Assembly: GCA_964443785.1 (NCBI GenBank)
Contig: CAYUER010000007.1
Span: forward strand, 1-33,874
Reading direction: 5' to 3'
Length of the DNA: 33,874 nucleotides
Origin: CALMZN01 sp964443785
GTDB lineage: Bacteria; Patescibacteriota; Patescibacteriia; UBA1558; GWA2-36-10
Shown: positions 1 through 6,442 of the stretch, one piece after another
Layout: the number at the start of each line of letters is the position of its first letter
How positions within the stretch are numbered: position 1 is the first letter of the stretch
The notes under the pieces: generated by a model
What the model was told of the DNA's origin: nothing
The model's input: only the letters and a program-made list of their open reading frames with translations
Databases searched by the model: none
Translations under genes and position numbers: made by a program

Positions 1-1691
1 GCGCTAGAGTGAGCAGATACTATGATTTTTTCCCAGAGCTCACGAGCCTTGACTGTCTTGTAGACGCGGACCGGATAGCCAGCGTTTTTCCAAGAGTGAA
101 TATCACCATCCCATACGTTATCATAAATATCTTTATAGGCTGGATTTTCGTAGTCAGGAAATTCTAGATTCCAATATTCATCATTTTTGACCGCCTTCAT
201 GAAAGAGTCAGACACCATGACGGAGATGTTAGCATTTTCGATTTGACCGGCCTTGGTCTTGGAGTCGATAAACTCTAGGACATCAGGATGCCAGTCCCAC
301 TGCATCAACATCAGAGCGCCACGGCGTGAGCCACCTTGCTCGATCAGTCCAGTGACATAGGAAAATAGTCCACCCCAAGAGACTGAGCCTGATGATTTGC
401 CGTGCACGCCTTTGACATAAGCATAACGAGGACGCAGAGTAGAGAGAGATAGTCCGACACCGCCACCACGCGACATGACTTCGGTCATCTGGTAGAGAGT
501 GTCAGCAATTATAGCTTTACGTGAGTCGCGAGGTGAGGGCAAGACATAGCAGTTGAATAATGTCAGATTGGAAGTATAGTTGCCATGAGGATCTACATTG
601 GCGCCAGTCATGATGCGTCCGCCTGGTTGGATGCGCTTGGCGCGTAGCTCTTCAAAAAATTGTTCAAAATATTTTTCGCGGTTTTCTGTGCTAGTCTCGA
701 CTGAGGCTACAGCTTTGGCGACACGACGATGAGCGTCTTCGATGGACTCGCGAGGCTTGTCACACTTGTAAAGATCTTGTTCGAATTCATAATTATTTAG
801 CTTGTCAGCGTAGACACCGGTCAGCATGTGGAGAATGGCTTTTTCGCCAGGCAAGATTTGTTTGACAACACCCAGATCTTTTTTGGGGTACTTGCGGTCT
901 TCTTTGGTGATGGCAATGACTAGATCACCAATAGCAATGTCTTCTTTTTTATCTTTGACAGAGTAGCGATCCAGGAAGATGATGCGGCCGAGTTCATCAA
1001 AGTCCATAGAGCCATTGAGAATGTGCTTAGCTTGCTTGCTGAGGAAGATGCCCAGAGTTTCTAGTTCTTTGACTTCTGGGCTAGTCACTTCTTTACCGAT
1101 TTCGAGACGGACTTTTTTGCGTTGCTCGCGATAGAGGATGAAGGCTTTGGCCGTCTTGGCCCAATTGGATTGGATCAAGATGATTTCGATGACATCTTGG
1201 ATTTGCTCGACAGTCGGAGTATCATGACCGTCAAATTTTTGCTCGAGGACAGCGTTGACTATATCGGTCAGCTTTTTGGCTTCTAGCTCATCGTACTCAT
1301 TGGTAGCTTGGCCAGCCTTATTGATGGCTTGGAAGACTTTGTTTTTGTCATAGTCGACCATAGTGCCATCTCTTTTTTTGATTTTGACCATGCTGTGAAA
1401 TATTTTGCCTTGGTTGTTGATCTTTTGACCACGTTTTTGGAAATACAGCTTGGCTACTTGGGGCAGGTTGTTTTCTAGGAGGACGATATTGACGGCACTG
1501 CGGACATCATCAGAAGTGATGAGTTCTTCATCTGGGTAGCTGGCTTTGAGGTATTTCATGGTTTGGTCAGCAAAGCGCTCGGCTAGAGGATTGTCTTCTA
1601 GGCCAGAACTCAGGATAGCCTGACGTAGTGAATTAGTGATTTTTTGGAGATCCAGCTCTTCGAACTGTCCGTTTCTTTTTTTGACTTGCAT
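1..1691 (-). CDS. nrdJ: Class II (adenosylcobalamin-dependent) ribonucleotide reductase, N-terminal part
   Basis: Reduces ribonucleotides to deoxyribonucleotides in the cytoplasm. About 563 codons are visible; the C-terminus lies beyond the window edge. Two ATP-cone regulatory domains stand in tandem (about residues 1-88 and 101-195), each opening with a V-K-K-R-x-G type motif. The catalytic barrel begins after about residue 315; the first active-site cysteine is C381 in LFNCYVLPSPRDS, followed by the SRGGGVGLS loop. The later N-x-C-x-E radical cysteine is not reached. Residues about 245-310 (GDLVIAITKED to LHMLTG) look like an inserted small beta-barrel. The class II call rests on the overall pattern and the single-gene organisation; no small-subunit gene is visible. 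The start is the ATG at 1691, with no clear Shine-Dalgarno site. An NrdR-type promoter lies upstream. Confidence 0.9.
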   Translation of the reverse strand, partial: MQVKKRNGQFEELDLQKITNSLRQAILSSGLEDNPLAERFADQTMKYLKASYPDEELITSDDVRSAVNIVLLENNLPQVAKLYFQKRGQKINNQGKIFHSMVKIKKRDGTMVDYDKNKVFQAINKAGQATNEYDELEAKKLTDIVNAVLEQKFDGHDTPTVEQIQDVIEIILIQSNWAKTAKAFILYREQRKKVRLEIGKEVTSPEVKELETLGIFLSKQAKHILNGSMDFDELGRIIFLDRYSVKDKKEDIAIGDLVIAITKEDRKYPKKDLGVVKQILPGEKAILHMLTGVYADKLNNYEFEQDLYKCDKPRESIEDAHRRVAKAVASVETSTENREKYFEQFFEELRAKRIQPGGRIMTGANVDPHGNYTSNLTLFNCYVLPSPRDSRKAIIADTLYQMTEVMSRGGGVGLSLSTLRPRYAYVKGVHGKSSGSVSWGGLFSYVTGLIEQGGSRRGALMLMQWDWHPDVLEFIDSKTKAGQIENANISVMVSDSFMKAVKNDEYWNLEFPDYENPAYKDIYDNVWDGDIHSWKNAGYPVRVYKTVKARELWEKIIVSAHSS

Positions 1692-1766
1692 GGGTTTTTA
1701 TATTTAAGTTTATTTTTATAAAATAACTAGCTTTTTTGAGACAAAAAAATAATATCAGCCTCTACG

Positions 1767-1814
1767 CCACAATATCTAGTGGTCTAAAATATTATAGCAC
1801 ACAAGATGTAGTGT
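1767..1814 (-). promoter_or_regulatory. Ribonucleotide reductase promoter with tandem NrdR boxes
   Basis: On the minus strand an extended -10 (TGC then TATAAT, 1799-1791) lies between two 16-bp palindrome-like boxes. The upstream box is ACACTACATCTTGTGT (1799-1814), 14 of 16 positions to the known NrdR consensus ACACWATATATWGTGT. The downstream box is CCACTAGATATTGTGG (1767-1782), 13 of 16. They are 16 nt apart, which keeps them on one DNA face as NrdR tandem sites require. The start point would be near 1784, giving a leader of about 93 nt. Repression by NrdR is inferred; no nrdR gene is in the window. Confidence 0.8.
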
Positions 1815-1954
1815 TCACAAATTTTTGTTTTTGGCTGATTTTTTTCAGGTTTTTTTATTATAATTCATATTTGTGGATAAGTAAAATCACAGAAATATTT
1901 GTGTTTTCGAGCTTTTTTTGCTAAGGTATAGGGGCATAAAAATAGTAAAACATT

Positions 1955-2176
1955 ATGGCTAATATATTTCATAAAAAAGAACAGCGTCGTCGTTCGCGTC
2001 ACAATGCTCCACGCAATGATAAACCCCGTCCGCGTAAAGTTTCAGATCATGATTTGGTTGATCCAGTGAGCTATGTGGGGGATCTTGATGCTCTCAAGTA
2101 TCCAGTCTTGGAGCAAAAAAAGACCGAGACGCAGGAGTTTGAGCCCGAGAATCCACTAAATAAAAGAAGACAATAA
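1955..2176 (+). CDS. Small basic hypothetical protein (73 aa)
   Basis: I do not recognise this family. The first 30 residues are strongly basic (KKEQRRRSRHNAPRNDKPRPRK), followed by an acidic-neutral segment (DHDLVDPVSYVGDLDALKY) and a charged tail. There is no membrane segment or signal peptide. The composition suggests a nucleic-acid or ribosome partner, but this is inference. The gene is divergent from the ribonucleotide reductase gene and is followed at once by a strong hairpin terminator, so it is monocistronic. The ATG at 1955 has no clear Shine-Dalgarno site. Confidence 0.65.
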   Translation: MANIFHKKEQRRRSRHNAPRNDKPRPRKVSDHDLVDPVSYVGDLDALKYPVLEQKKTETQEFEPENPLNKRRQ

Positions 2177-2207
2177 AAAACCAGCTCTTCGCGAAGGGCT
2201 GGTTTTA
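2176..2207 (+). terminator. Bidirectional intrinsic terminator
   Basis: Stem AAAACCAGC / GCTGGTTTT with an inner CTTCG/CGAAG pairing and T-rich flanks on both strands. It lies between the convergent 73-aa gene and the RNase gene and can serve both. It shares the core CCAGCTCTTCGCGAAG with the terminator at 19589-19630. Confidence 0.85.
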
Positions 2208-2220
2208 TTTTTAGTTTATT

Positions 2221-3576
2221 TTATAATTCCACGCTAGTTTGTTTTAGCAGGATTTCAGTTTTGAATTTCAGCTCAGTATTTATTTTTTGTGCCAAAGTGT
2301 TCATAGCTTCTGGATTGCCATGGACGATGAATATTTTTGGTTGGTTTTGAAAGTGTCCAACCCATTTCATTAGACCAGCCTGATCAGCGTGAGCTGAGAA
2401 GCCGTCAATCTGATCCACGGCACAGTGGATTGGTACACTCTTGCCATTGTAGCTAAAGTCAAAAGCACCACTAGTAAAACGATGACCCAAAGTGCCAGGC
2501 ACCTGGAAACCCATGAATAAAATATAATTTTTTGGGTCAGAGGCATAGTGGGCGAGGTGGTGGATGATGCGTCCACCATCAGCCATACCCGAGCCAGCTA
2601 AAATGATTTTTGGAGGCAGAGCAGTATTGATGTTTTTAGAAAATTTTGCTTCGGAAGTGATTTTCAGATGTGGGAAGTCAAAAATATCACGGTCGCGTTT
2701 CAGATCATCTTGAGCGGAGTCATTGAAGTAGTTTGAATATTTTTTGTATATTTTGGTCACTACATCAGCCATGGGACTATCGAGGTAGACTGGCACACGG
2801 AAGTCTAAGTGTTTTTCATAATAGTCGTTAAGCACTTTTAAAATATCTTGGGCCCTCTCTATAGCAAATTCGGACATGACTAGAGTGGAGCCTTGGGCAG
2901 TGATACGCTGGATGGCTTGGAGTAAGACAGCGTCGCGATTTTTGACTTGGGCATGGAGCCTGTCGCCATAGGTGCTCTCCATTATCACATAGTCAGCTTG
3001 GTCAAAGTATTCGATATCTTTGACTAGGGGCATATTTTCAGAGCCAATGTCGCCAGTGAAGATGATAGTCTTACCAAATATCTTTAGCTTGATTATAGCT
3101 GCGCCCAAGATGTGTCCAGCTTGGTGGAAGGTAAAGGAAATATTTTCATTGATTTTAAAATTTTGGCCATAGTCAACTGGTACAAATTTTTTGTTGGTAT
3201 TAGCTAAATCAGCACTACTGTAGAGTGGTGGATATTTACTATGGGCGATTTTTTCGGCCATGATTTTCAGGTTGTCAGCTAGGACTACTTCGACTAGTTT
3301 GGCTGTTGGTGGAGTGGTATATATCTTGCCTTTGAAACCTTCTTTGATGAGCTTGGGTAAACGACCGCAGTGATCAAGATGAGCGTGAGTCAGGATGACA
3401 GCGTCAATATTTTTGGCGGAGAAGCCAAACTCTTCCCAATTGCGAAAATAATTATTGAGATCGCCCTGGTATAGCCCGCAGTCAATCAATAGCCGAAAGC
3501 CATCTACCTTGAGTAGATGACAGGAGCCAGTGACTTCTTGAGTGGCGCCATAGGATGTGAGGGTGATTTTGGGCAT
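2221..3576 (-). CDS. MBL-fold beta-CASP RNA-processing nuclease
   Basis: Metallo-beta-lactamase fold nuclease of the beta-CASP group (CPSF/Ysh1-like), 451 aa, a usual length. Zinc-binding motif HAHLDH at residues 64-69, H155 in the AGHILGAA segment, and D176 in FTGDIG. The beta-CASP insert follows from about 195 (MESTYGDRLH) to about 370, with VYLDSPMA near 263-270. The C-terminal RNA-metabolising MBL segment carries H395 (FSAHAD) and H419 (VHG). All expected metal ligands are present, so it is probably an active RNA endo- or exonuclease in the cytoplasm. The start ATG overlaps the stop of the upstream 3576-4253 gene as TAATG, which implies translational coupling. Confidence 0.9.
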   Translation of the reverse strand: MPKITLTSYGATQEVTGSCHLLKVDGFRLLIDCGLYQGDLNNYFRNWEEFGFSAKNIDAVILTHAHLDHCGRLPKLIKEGFKGKIYTTPPTAKLVEVVLADNLKIMAEKIAHSKYPPLYSSADLANTNKKFVPVDYGQNFKINENISFTFHQAGHILGAAIIKLKIFGKTIIFTGDIGSENMPLVKDIEYFDQADYVIMESTYGDRLHAQVKNRDAVLLQAIQRITAQGSTLVMSEFAIERAQDILKVLNDYYEKHLDFRVPVYLDSPMADVVTKIYKKYSNYFNDSAQDDLKRDRDIFDFPHLKITSEAKFSKNINTALPPKIILAGSGMADGGRIIHHLAHYASDPKNYILFMGFQVPGTLGHRFTSGAFDFSYNGKSVPIHCAVDQIDGFSAHADQAGLMKWVGHFQNQPKIFIVHGNPEAMNTLAQKINTELKFKTEILLKQTSVEL

Positions 3577-4253
3577 TAGTTATTTATTTTTAAAACTGTG
3601 GCATCCTCGAAGCAAACTGGGACACCCACTTCTACTGGACTGTCTACAAATATTAATAATTCTATTGGTCTTTTTATGTTAGAGTTTAGTATTGTTTGTT
3701 TTTCTTGTTGGCTAATAGAAGATAGTCCCAAGTTAATTACTGGTTGGTTTAGTGCGTTTTTACTATGTACGGTATTTCCCTTATCAACTAAATCTGTCAT
3801 AGCGCGAATTATTTCTTGTGAGCCACCAGTTATAGTAAATCCATCACATTTTTTAGTTACATCCCAAGCAGTGCGTTCGACGGAGGAATAATACCCTTTA
3901 ATGACGGCAGTACCCATAGGATAGTTACTATTATTATTGAATAAACATTCTTCTGCAGTACAGCGGTCATTTATAAGAGTAAATTTATTTATGGAAGTTT
4001 CAATAGTTTTTTGTTGTTCAATTAATTTATTTCCTAAATCAGTTGTCCTATTTTCCGCCTCAGTAATTTTAATTTGCATTTCACTGCGCACTTTTTCTTC
4101 AGCGCTAGTAGCCATTTTTTTGGCTTTCATATTTTGCCAGTAGTATACTCCAGCGCTGACAAGTCCAGCCACTAAAATAATAATTACTAGCCAGAGCCAA
4201 GTTTTATTTTTGGTTTCTGGCATAGGCATTTGTTGATTGATGATTGGTTCCAT
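3576..4253 (-). CDS. Membrane-anchored hypothetical protein with coiled coil
   Basis: About 225 aa. A short cytoplasmic N-terminus precedes one membrane anchor (TWLWLVIIILVAGLVSAGVYYW), then a charged, probably coiled-coil stretch, then a globular extracytoplasmic part with four cysteines (DRCTAEECLF, KKCDGF, VCFEDA) that could form disulfides. I do not recognise the family. An in-frame ATG lies 27 nt upstream at 4280, but the promoter -10 (4281-4286) puts the transcript start near 4274, so the ATG at 4253 is preferred. It ends in a TAATG overlap with the beta-CASP RNase, so the two are one operon. The role is unknown. Confidence 0.7.
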   Translation of the reverse strand: MEPIINQQMPMPETKNKTWLWLVIIILVAGLVSAGVYYWQNMKAKKMATSAEEKVRSEMQIKITEAENRTTDLGNKLIEQQKTIETSINKFTLINDRCTAEECLFNNNSNYPMGTAVIKGYYSSVERTAWDVTKKCDGFTITGGSQEIIRAMTDLVDKGNTVHSKNALNQPVINLGLSSISQQEKQTILNSNIKRPIELLIFVDSPVEVGVPVCFEDATVLKINN

Positions 4254-4280
4254 TTTTATTTTTTTAATATTGATAAGCAT

Positions 4281-4289
4281 ATTATACCA
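4281..4289 (-). promoter_or_regulatory. Extended -10 promoter for the 3576-4253 gene
   Basis: Minus-strand TGG followed by TATAAT, 28 nt before the preferred ATG at 4253. There is no good -35, which fits an extended -10 promoter. Confidence 0.6.
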
Positions 4290-4331
4290 CTTTTTAAAGT
4301 ATAAAAAAATTGCAGATATTTTTTAGTAATA

Positions 4332-4373
4332 AAAAATAGGGTGCTTATCGACATGTGAGTCGGATAAGCACCC
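4332..4373 (-). terminator. Intrinsic terminator of the 42-aa gene
   Basis: Minus-strand hairpin with arms GGGTGCTTATC and GATAAGCACCC, followed by a T-rich tract. It begins about 8 nt after the stop codon of the 42-aa gene. Confidence 0.85.
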
Positions 4374-4381
4374 CGAGGTGT

Positions 4382-4510
4382 CTAGGGTTGGCCCAAGTGC
4401 CAGGCAATCAAACAGCCCAAGATCACCATGCCGATCAGGATGCATGCGGCGCGTCTTTCAGATGTGGGTGCAAGTTGGCGGCGCAAATTGTTTTTGCCTT
4501 TTTCGGCCAT
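4382..4510 (-). CDS. 42-aa single-pass membrane protein
   Basis: A basic N-terminus (MAEKGKNNLRRQL) is followed by one membrane span (about residues 22-38, ACILIGMVILGCLIAW). The start is set by an almost perfect Shine-Dalgarno site, AAGGAGG, 5 nt before the ATG at 4510, which is rare in this window. A longer frame to 4570 would ignore this site and run through the promoter. A TTGACA box lies at 4570-4565, just after the T-run of the upstream terminator, and an AT-rich TAATTT 17 nt further could be the -10. Codons are mostly C-ending (ATC, GCC, GGC), unlike neighbours. The function is unknown. Confidence 0.7.
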   Translation of the reverse strand: MAEKGKNNLRRQLAPTSERRAACILIGMVILGCLIAWHLGQP

Positions 4511-4576
4511 GTTGACCTCCTTTTTTTGTGAGGCCACGCTAAAATTAATACTAATTTTTCTTTCTGTCAAATAAAA

Positions 4577-4609
4577 AAATAGGCCCCGCCAGACCGAAGT
4601 CTGGCGGGG
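4577..4609 (-). terminator. UUCG-capped intrinsic terminator
   Basis: Minus strand: an 11-bp GC-rich stem (CCCCGCCAGAC / GTCTGGCGGGG) closed by a TTCG tetraloop, followed by a T7 tract. A very strong terminator for the short transcript starting near 4674. Confidence 0.9.
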
Positions 4610-4674
4610 TTTGTGAGAGAGGATCCCTGTTGAGTCACCCCTTCACCATCGTCGACCACTTGGTAGTCGACGAT
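4577..4674 (-). ncRNA. Candidate small RNA, about 98 nt
   Basis: Promoter TTGACC (4708-4703), 17 nt, extended -10 TGC-TAGTAT (4688-4680) puts the start at about 4674. The RNA would open exactly at a perfect 9-bp hairpin (arms 4666-4674 and 4648-4656, ATCGTCGAC / GTCGACGAT), continue through about 35 nt of single strand, and end at the UUCG-capped terminator. No ORF with a start after this point is credible (ATG at 4652 gives 4 codons). A 40-codon frame from an ATG at 4691 exists, but it begins before the predicted transcript start and has no Shine-Dalgarno site. A regulatory RNA is inferred; no target is known. Confidence 0.55.
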
Positions 4675-4679
4675 TTTGT

Positions 4680-4708
4680 ATACTAGCATTTTTATGAGCA
4701 AAGGTCAA
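4680..4708 (-). promoter_or_regulatory. Promoter of the 98-nt small RNA
   Basis: Minus-strand TTGACC, 17-nt spacer ending in TGC, then TAGTAT. It lies about 9 nt after the T-run of the preceding terminator. Confidence 0.65.
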
Positions 4709-4716
4709 TATTTTAC

Positions 4717-4753
4717 AACAAAAGAAAAAGCCAGCCCTCTGTGAGAACTGGCT
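4717..4753 (-). terminator. Intrinsic terminator
   Basis: Minus-strand arms AGCCAG / CTGGCT with inner CT/AG pairs, followed by CTTTTTCTTTT. It ends the transcript starting near 4893. Confidence 0.75.
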
Positions 4754-4893
4754 GTGTGAGCGAGGTGGGTCCCTCGGGACGATTGACGGTGAAGTAACCG
4801 ACCGCAGTCGTGGAGGTAAAGGCGCCAACCAAACCCGCCACTACAGTGTCTCCGTCTTTCGTGATCCAAGGGACCCACCAAGAACAATAACTG
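4718..4893 (-). ncRNA. Candidate structured RNA, about 175 nt (or 39-aa ORF)
   Basis: A promoter-like pair (TTGACA 4926-4921, 15 nt, TATAAT 4905-4900) starts a transcript at about 4893. A perfect 11-bp long-range helix (4869-4879 with 4764-4774) closes a nearly rod-like fold; inside it further pairs line up (ACGA/TCGT, GACGG/CCGTC, and a CGAC-TGCG-GTCG hairpin). There is no ATG in the transcript; the only ATG, at 4901, overlaps the -10. The closed-rod shape recalls 6S RNA, but I see nothing that proves it. The alternative is a 39-codon ORF from GTG at about 4841 after a GGAG, with C-ending codons like the nearby 42-aa gene; it would run into the terminator. Confidence 0.5.
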
Positions 4894-4899
4894 AGATAC

Positions 4900-4926
4900 A
4901 TTATATTAAATTACTAATTTTGTCAA
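4900..4926 (-). promoter_or_regulatory. Promoter of the 175-nt transcript
   Basis: Perfect TTGACA and perfect TATAAT on the minus strand with a short 15-nt spacer. The -35 directly follows the T-run of the peroxiredoxin terminator. Confidence 0.6.
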
Positions 4927-4956
4927 TACAAAAACCGCCCCGAGCGTAGTCGAGGG
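4927..4956 (-). terminator. Terminator of the sod-prx unit
   Basis: Arms CCGCCCC / GGGGCGG with an extra CGA/TCG pairing; T-runs on both sides. It lies just after the peroxiredoxin stop at 4971. Confidence 0.85.
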
Positions 4957-4970
4957 GCGGTTTTTTGTAC

Positions 4971-5612
4971 TTATATTTTACCGACCAAATCTAGACCAGG
5001 CTTCAAAGTATCTTTTCCTGGTTCCCAGTTGGCTGGGCAAACTTGATCGCCATATTTATGGACAAACTGAGCAGCTTGTAATTTGCGTAAGAGTTCTTTG
5101 CCCGAGCGACCAATGCCATTGGCATGGATTTCCATTGTTTTCAGGATGCCTTCTGGATCGATGATAAAAGTACCGCGTAGAGCCAAACCTTCGCCCTCGA
5201 TATAGACACCATAGTCACGAGTGATATTGCCAGTCGGATCGGCGACCATAGGGAAGTTTATTTTTTTGACGGCCTCTGAGGAGTCGTGCCAAGCTTTGTG
5301 CGCAAAGACAGTATCAGTAGAGACTGATAGTACTTCGGCATTGAGTTTTTTTAGTTTTTCGTAGTGATTGGCTAGATCTTCAAGCTCAGTCGGACAGACA
5401 AAAGTAAAGTCAGCTGGGTAGAAAAACAAAATAGTCCATTTACCTTTGTTGTCAGACAACTTAATATTTTTTATTTCTTCATTGTGGTAGGCTTCAGCGC
5501 TAAAATTTGGCGCCTTGGCATTTATTTTTGGAGTGCAATTCCAGCAAGTGTTTTCACCACAGCCAGATTCACAACCACAACCACCACCACAACATTCTTT
5601 ATCATTATGCAT
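4971..5612 (-). CDS. 2-Cys peroxiredoxin (AhpC/Prx1 type) with Cys-rich N-terminal extension
   Basis: Reduces hydrogen peroxide and organic peroxides in the cytoplasm. 213 aa. Peroxidatic cysteine C73 in DFTFVCPTE, resolving cysteine C192 in DQVCPANWEPG; the thioredoxin fold spans about residues 30-205. The first 26 residues are unusual: seven cysteines in a glycine-rich setting (C7, C8, C12, C14, C18, C23, C26), resembling a small metal-binding or disulfide tail absent from ordinary AhpC. It starts 17 nt after the superoxide dismutase stop, so the two form an operon that turns superoxide into peroxide and then into water. The reductant is unknown; no AhpF is in the window. Confidence 0.93.
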   Translation of the reverse strand: MHNDKECCGGGCGCESGCGENTCWNCTPKINAKAPNFSAEAYHNEEIKNIKLSDNKGKWTILFFYPADFTFVCPTELEDLANHYEKLKKLNAEVLSVSTDTVFAHKAWHDSSEAVKKINFPMVADPTGNITRDYGVYIEGEGLALRGTFIIDPEGILKTMEIHANGIGRSGKELLRKLQAAQFVHKYGDQVCPANWEPGKDTLKPGLDLVGKI

Positions 5613-5629
5613 ATTTTTTATAGTTAATT

Positions 5630-6268
5630 TTATTTATTCTTTAAATATTCTTCGCTGATCTTATCCCAGTTTATCACAGACCACATATTTTCCAAATATT
5701 CAGCCCGACGATTTTGGTATTTGAGATAGTAGGCATGCTCCCAGACATCAAAGCCAAAGAGTGGAGTGTAGCCTAGAGTGTAGGGACTGTCTTGGTTGGC
5801 TGTCTTATCGATGATGAGTTTACCATTGTCTAGTGAGAGCCAGGCCCAGCCAGAACCAAAGACAGACATCGCCATTTTGGTAAAACCTTCTTTGAAGTTT
5901 TCAAAACTTTCAAAACTATCATTGATAGCTTGGAGAAGTTCTCCTTCGGGCATAGCCTTACCATTTGGCATCATGGTCTCCCACAAGATATTGTGATGGA
6001 TATGACCACCGCAGGCATTTTTGACACTCAAGCGCACATCTTCTGGTACCTGATCCAAGTGGCGTAAAATATCTTCGGCACTTTTTTCGTACCACTCAGG
6101 ATATTTTTCTAAAGCTTTGTTTAGATTGGTAGTGTAGGCGACATGATGCTTGTCATGATGTAGACGCATAGTAGCCTCATCAATGAAAGGTTCTAGTGCC
6201 TTGTAGTCGTATGGTAAATCGGGGGTTATAAATTGCCTCGCCTCGTTAGAAATATTTGCAGTTGGCAT
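5630..6268 (-). CDS. Fe/Mn-family superoxide dismutase, probably Mn type
   Basis: Dismutates superoxide to peroxide and oxygen. 212 aa. The four metal ligands are H37 (RLHHDKHH), H92 (HIHHNILW), D174 and H178 (FDVWEH). The glycine at the position where iron enzymes carry glutamine (NACGG, near 87) together with Q159 in TANQDSP favours a manganese or cambialistic enzyme. The first ~14 residues (MPTANISNEARQFI) are an extension relative to the family and are coded by a palindromic element that also covers the start codon and leader; the same NISN peptide opens RpiB. It lies upstream of peroxiredoxin in the same unit. No signal peptide. Confidence 0.95.
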   Translation of the reverse strand: MPTANISNEARQFITPDLPYDYKALEPFIDEATMRLHHDKHHVAYTTNLNKALEKYPEWYEKSAEDILRHLDQVPEDVRLSVKNACGGHIHHNILWETMMPNGKAMPEGELLQAINDSFESFENFKEGFTKMAMSVFGSGWAWLSLDNGKLIIDKTANQDSPYTLGYTPLFGFDVWEHAYYLKYQNRRAEYLENMWSVINWDKISEEYLKNK

Positions 6269-6340
6269 AGGTGTAAAATGATTAATGATTAGTAGTTTAT
6301 TTTACCTCGTTAGATTTTTGTAATATTTCTAAGCGAGGTG
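6241..6340 (-). repeat. Palindromic start-codon element, copy A (sod)
   Basis: The outer arms CCTCGTTAGAAATATT (6241-6256) and AATATTTCTAAGCGAGG (6322-6338) are inverted repeats of about 16 bp with one bulge. A third arm, ACCTCGTTAGA (6304-6314), can pair with the distal arm instead. Between them lies the sod ATG (6266-6268) in the context ACCTATG. Copy B sits at rpiB in the same position and reading frame. The element supplies the first codons of sod (NISN). Confidence 0.7.
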
Positions 6341-6365
6341 AATATATTTTTATTTAATAATTATT

Positions 6366-6441
6366 TGTCATGCTGAACTTGTTTCAGCATCTCCAATCTA
6401 CTGTTGTTTTTTGGAGACCCTGAAATGAATTCAGGGTGACA
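6366..6441. repeat. REP-like compound palindrome
   Basis: The ends TGTC and GACA are inverted. Inside are two perfect 8-bp hairpins, ATGCTGAA/TTCAGCAT and ACCCTGAA/TTCAGGGT, then the inner pair CTCCA/TGGAG around an AT-rich loop: a four-arm cruciform-like element. It starts 1 nt after the NifU-like stop codon and may act as a terminator or mRNA stabiliser between the Fe-S genes and sod. Confidence 0.75.
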
Positions 6442-6442
6442 G

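Noticed and set aside
245..1000. Intein in the ribonucleotide reductase
   Set aside because: The extra segment is only about 65 residues, lacks the Cys/Ser start and the His-Asn end, and does not lie at an active-site motif.
1736..1924. 62-codon plus-strand frame
   Set aside because: It covers the ribonucleotide reductase promoter and NrdR boxes, has an odd Phe/Tyr-rich composition and no start signal.
4643..4901. Three overlapping minus-strand ORFs of about 60 codons
   Set aside because: They are frames of one another, have no Shine-Dalgarno site, and the only ATG (4901) overlaps the -10; a structured RNA or a shorter 39-codon ORF explains the region better.
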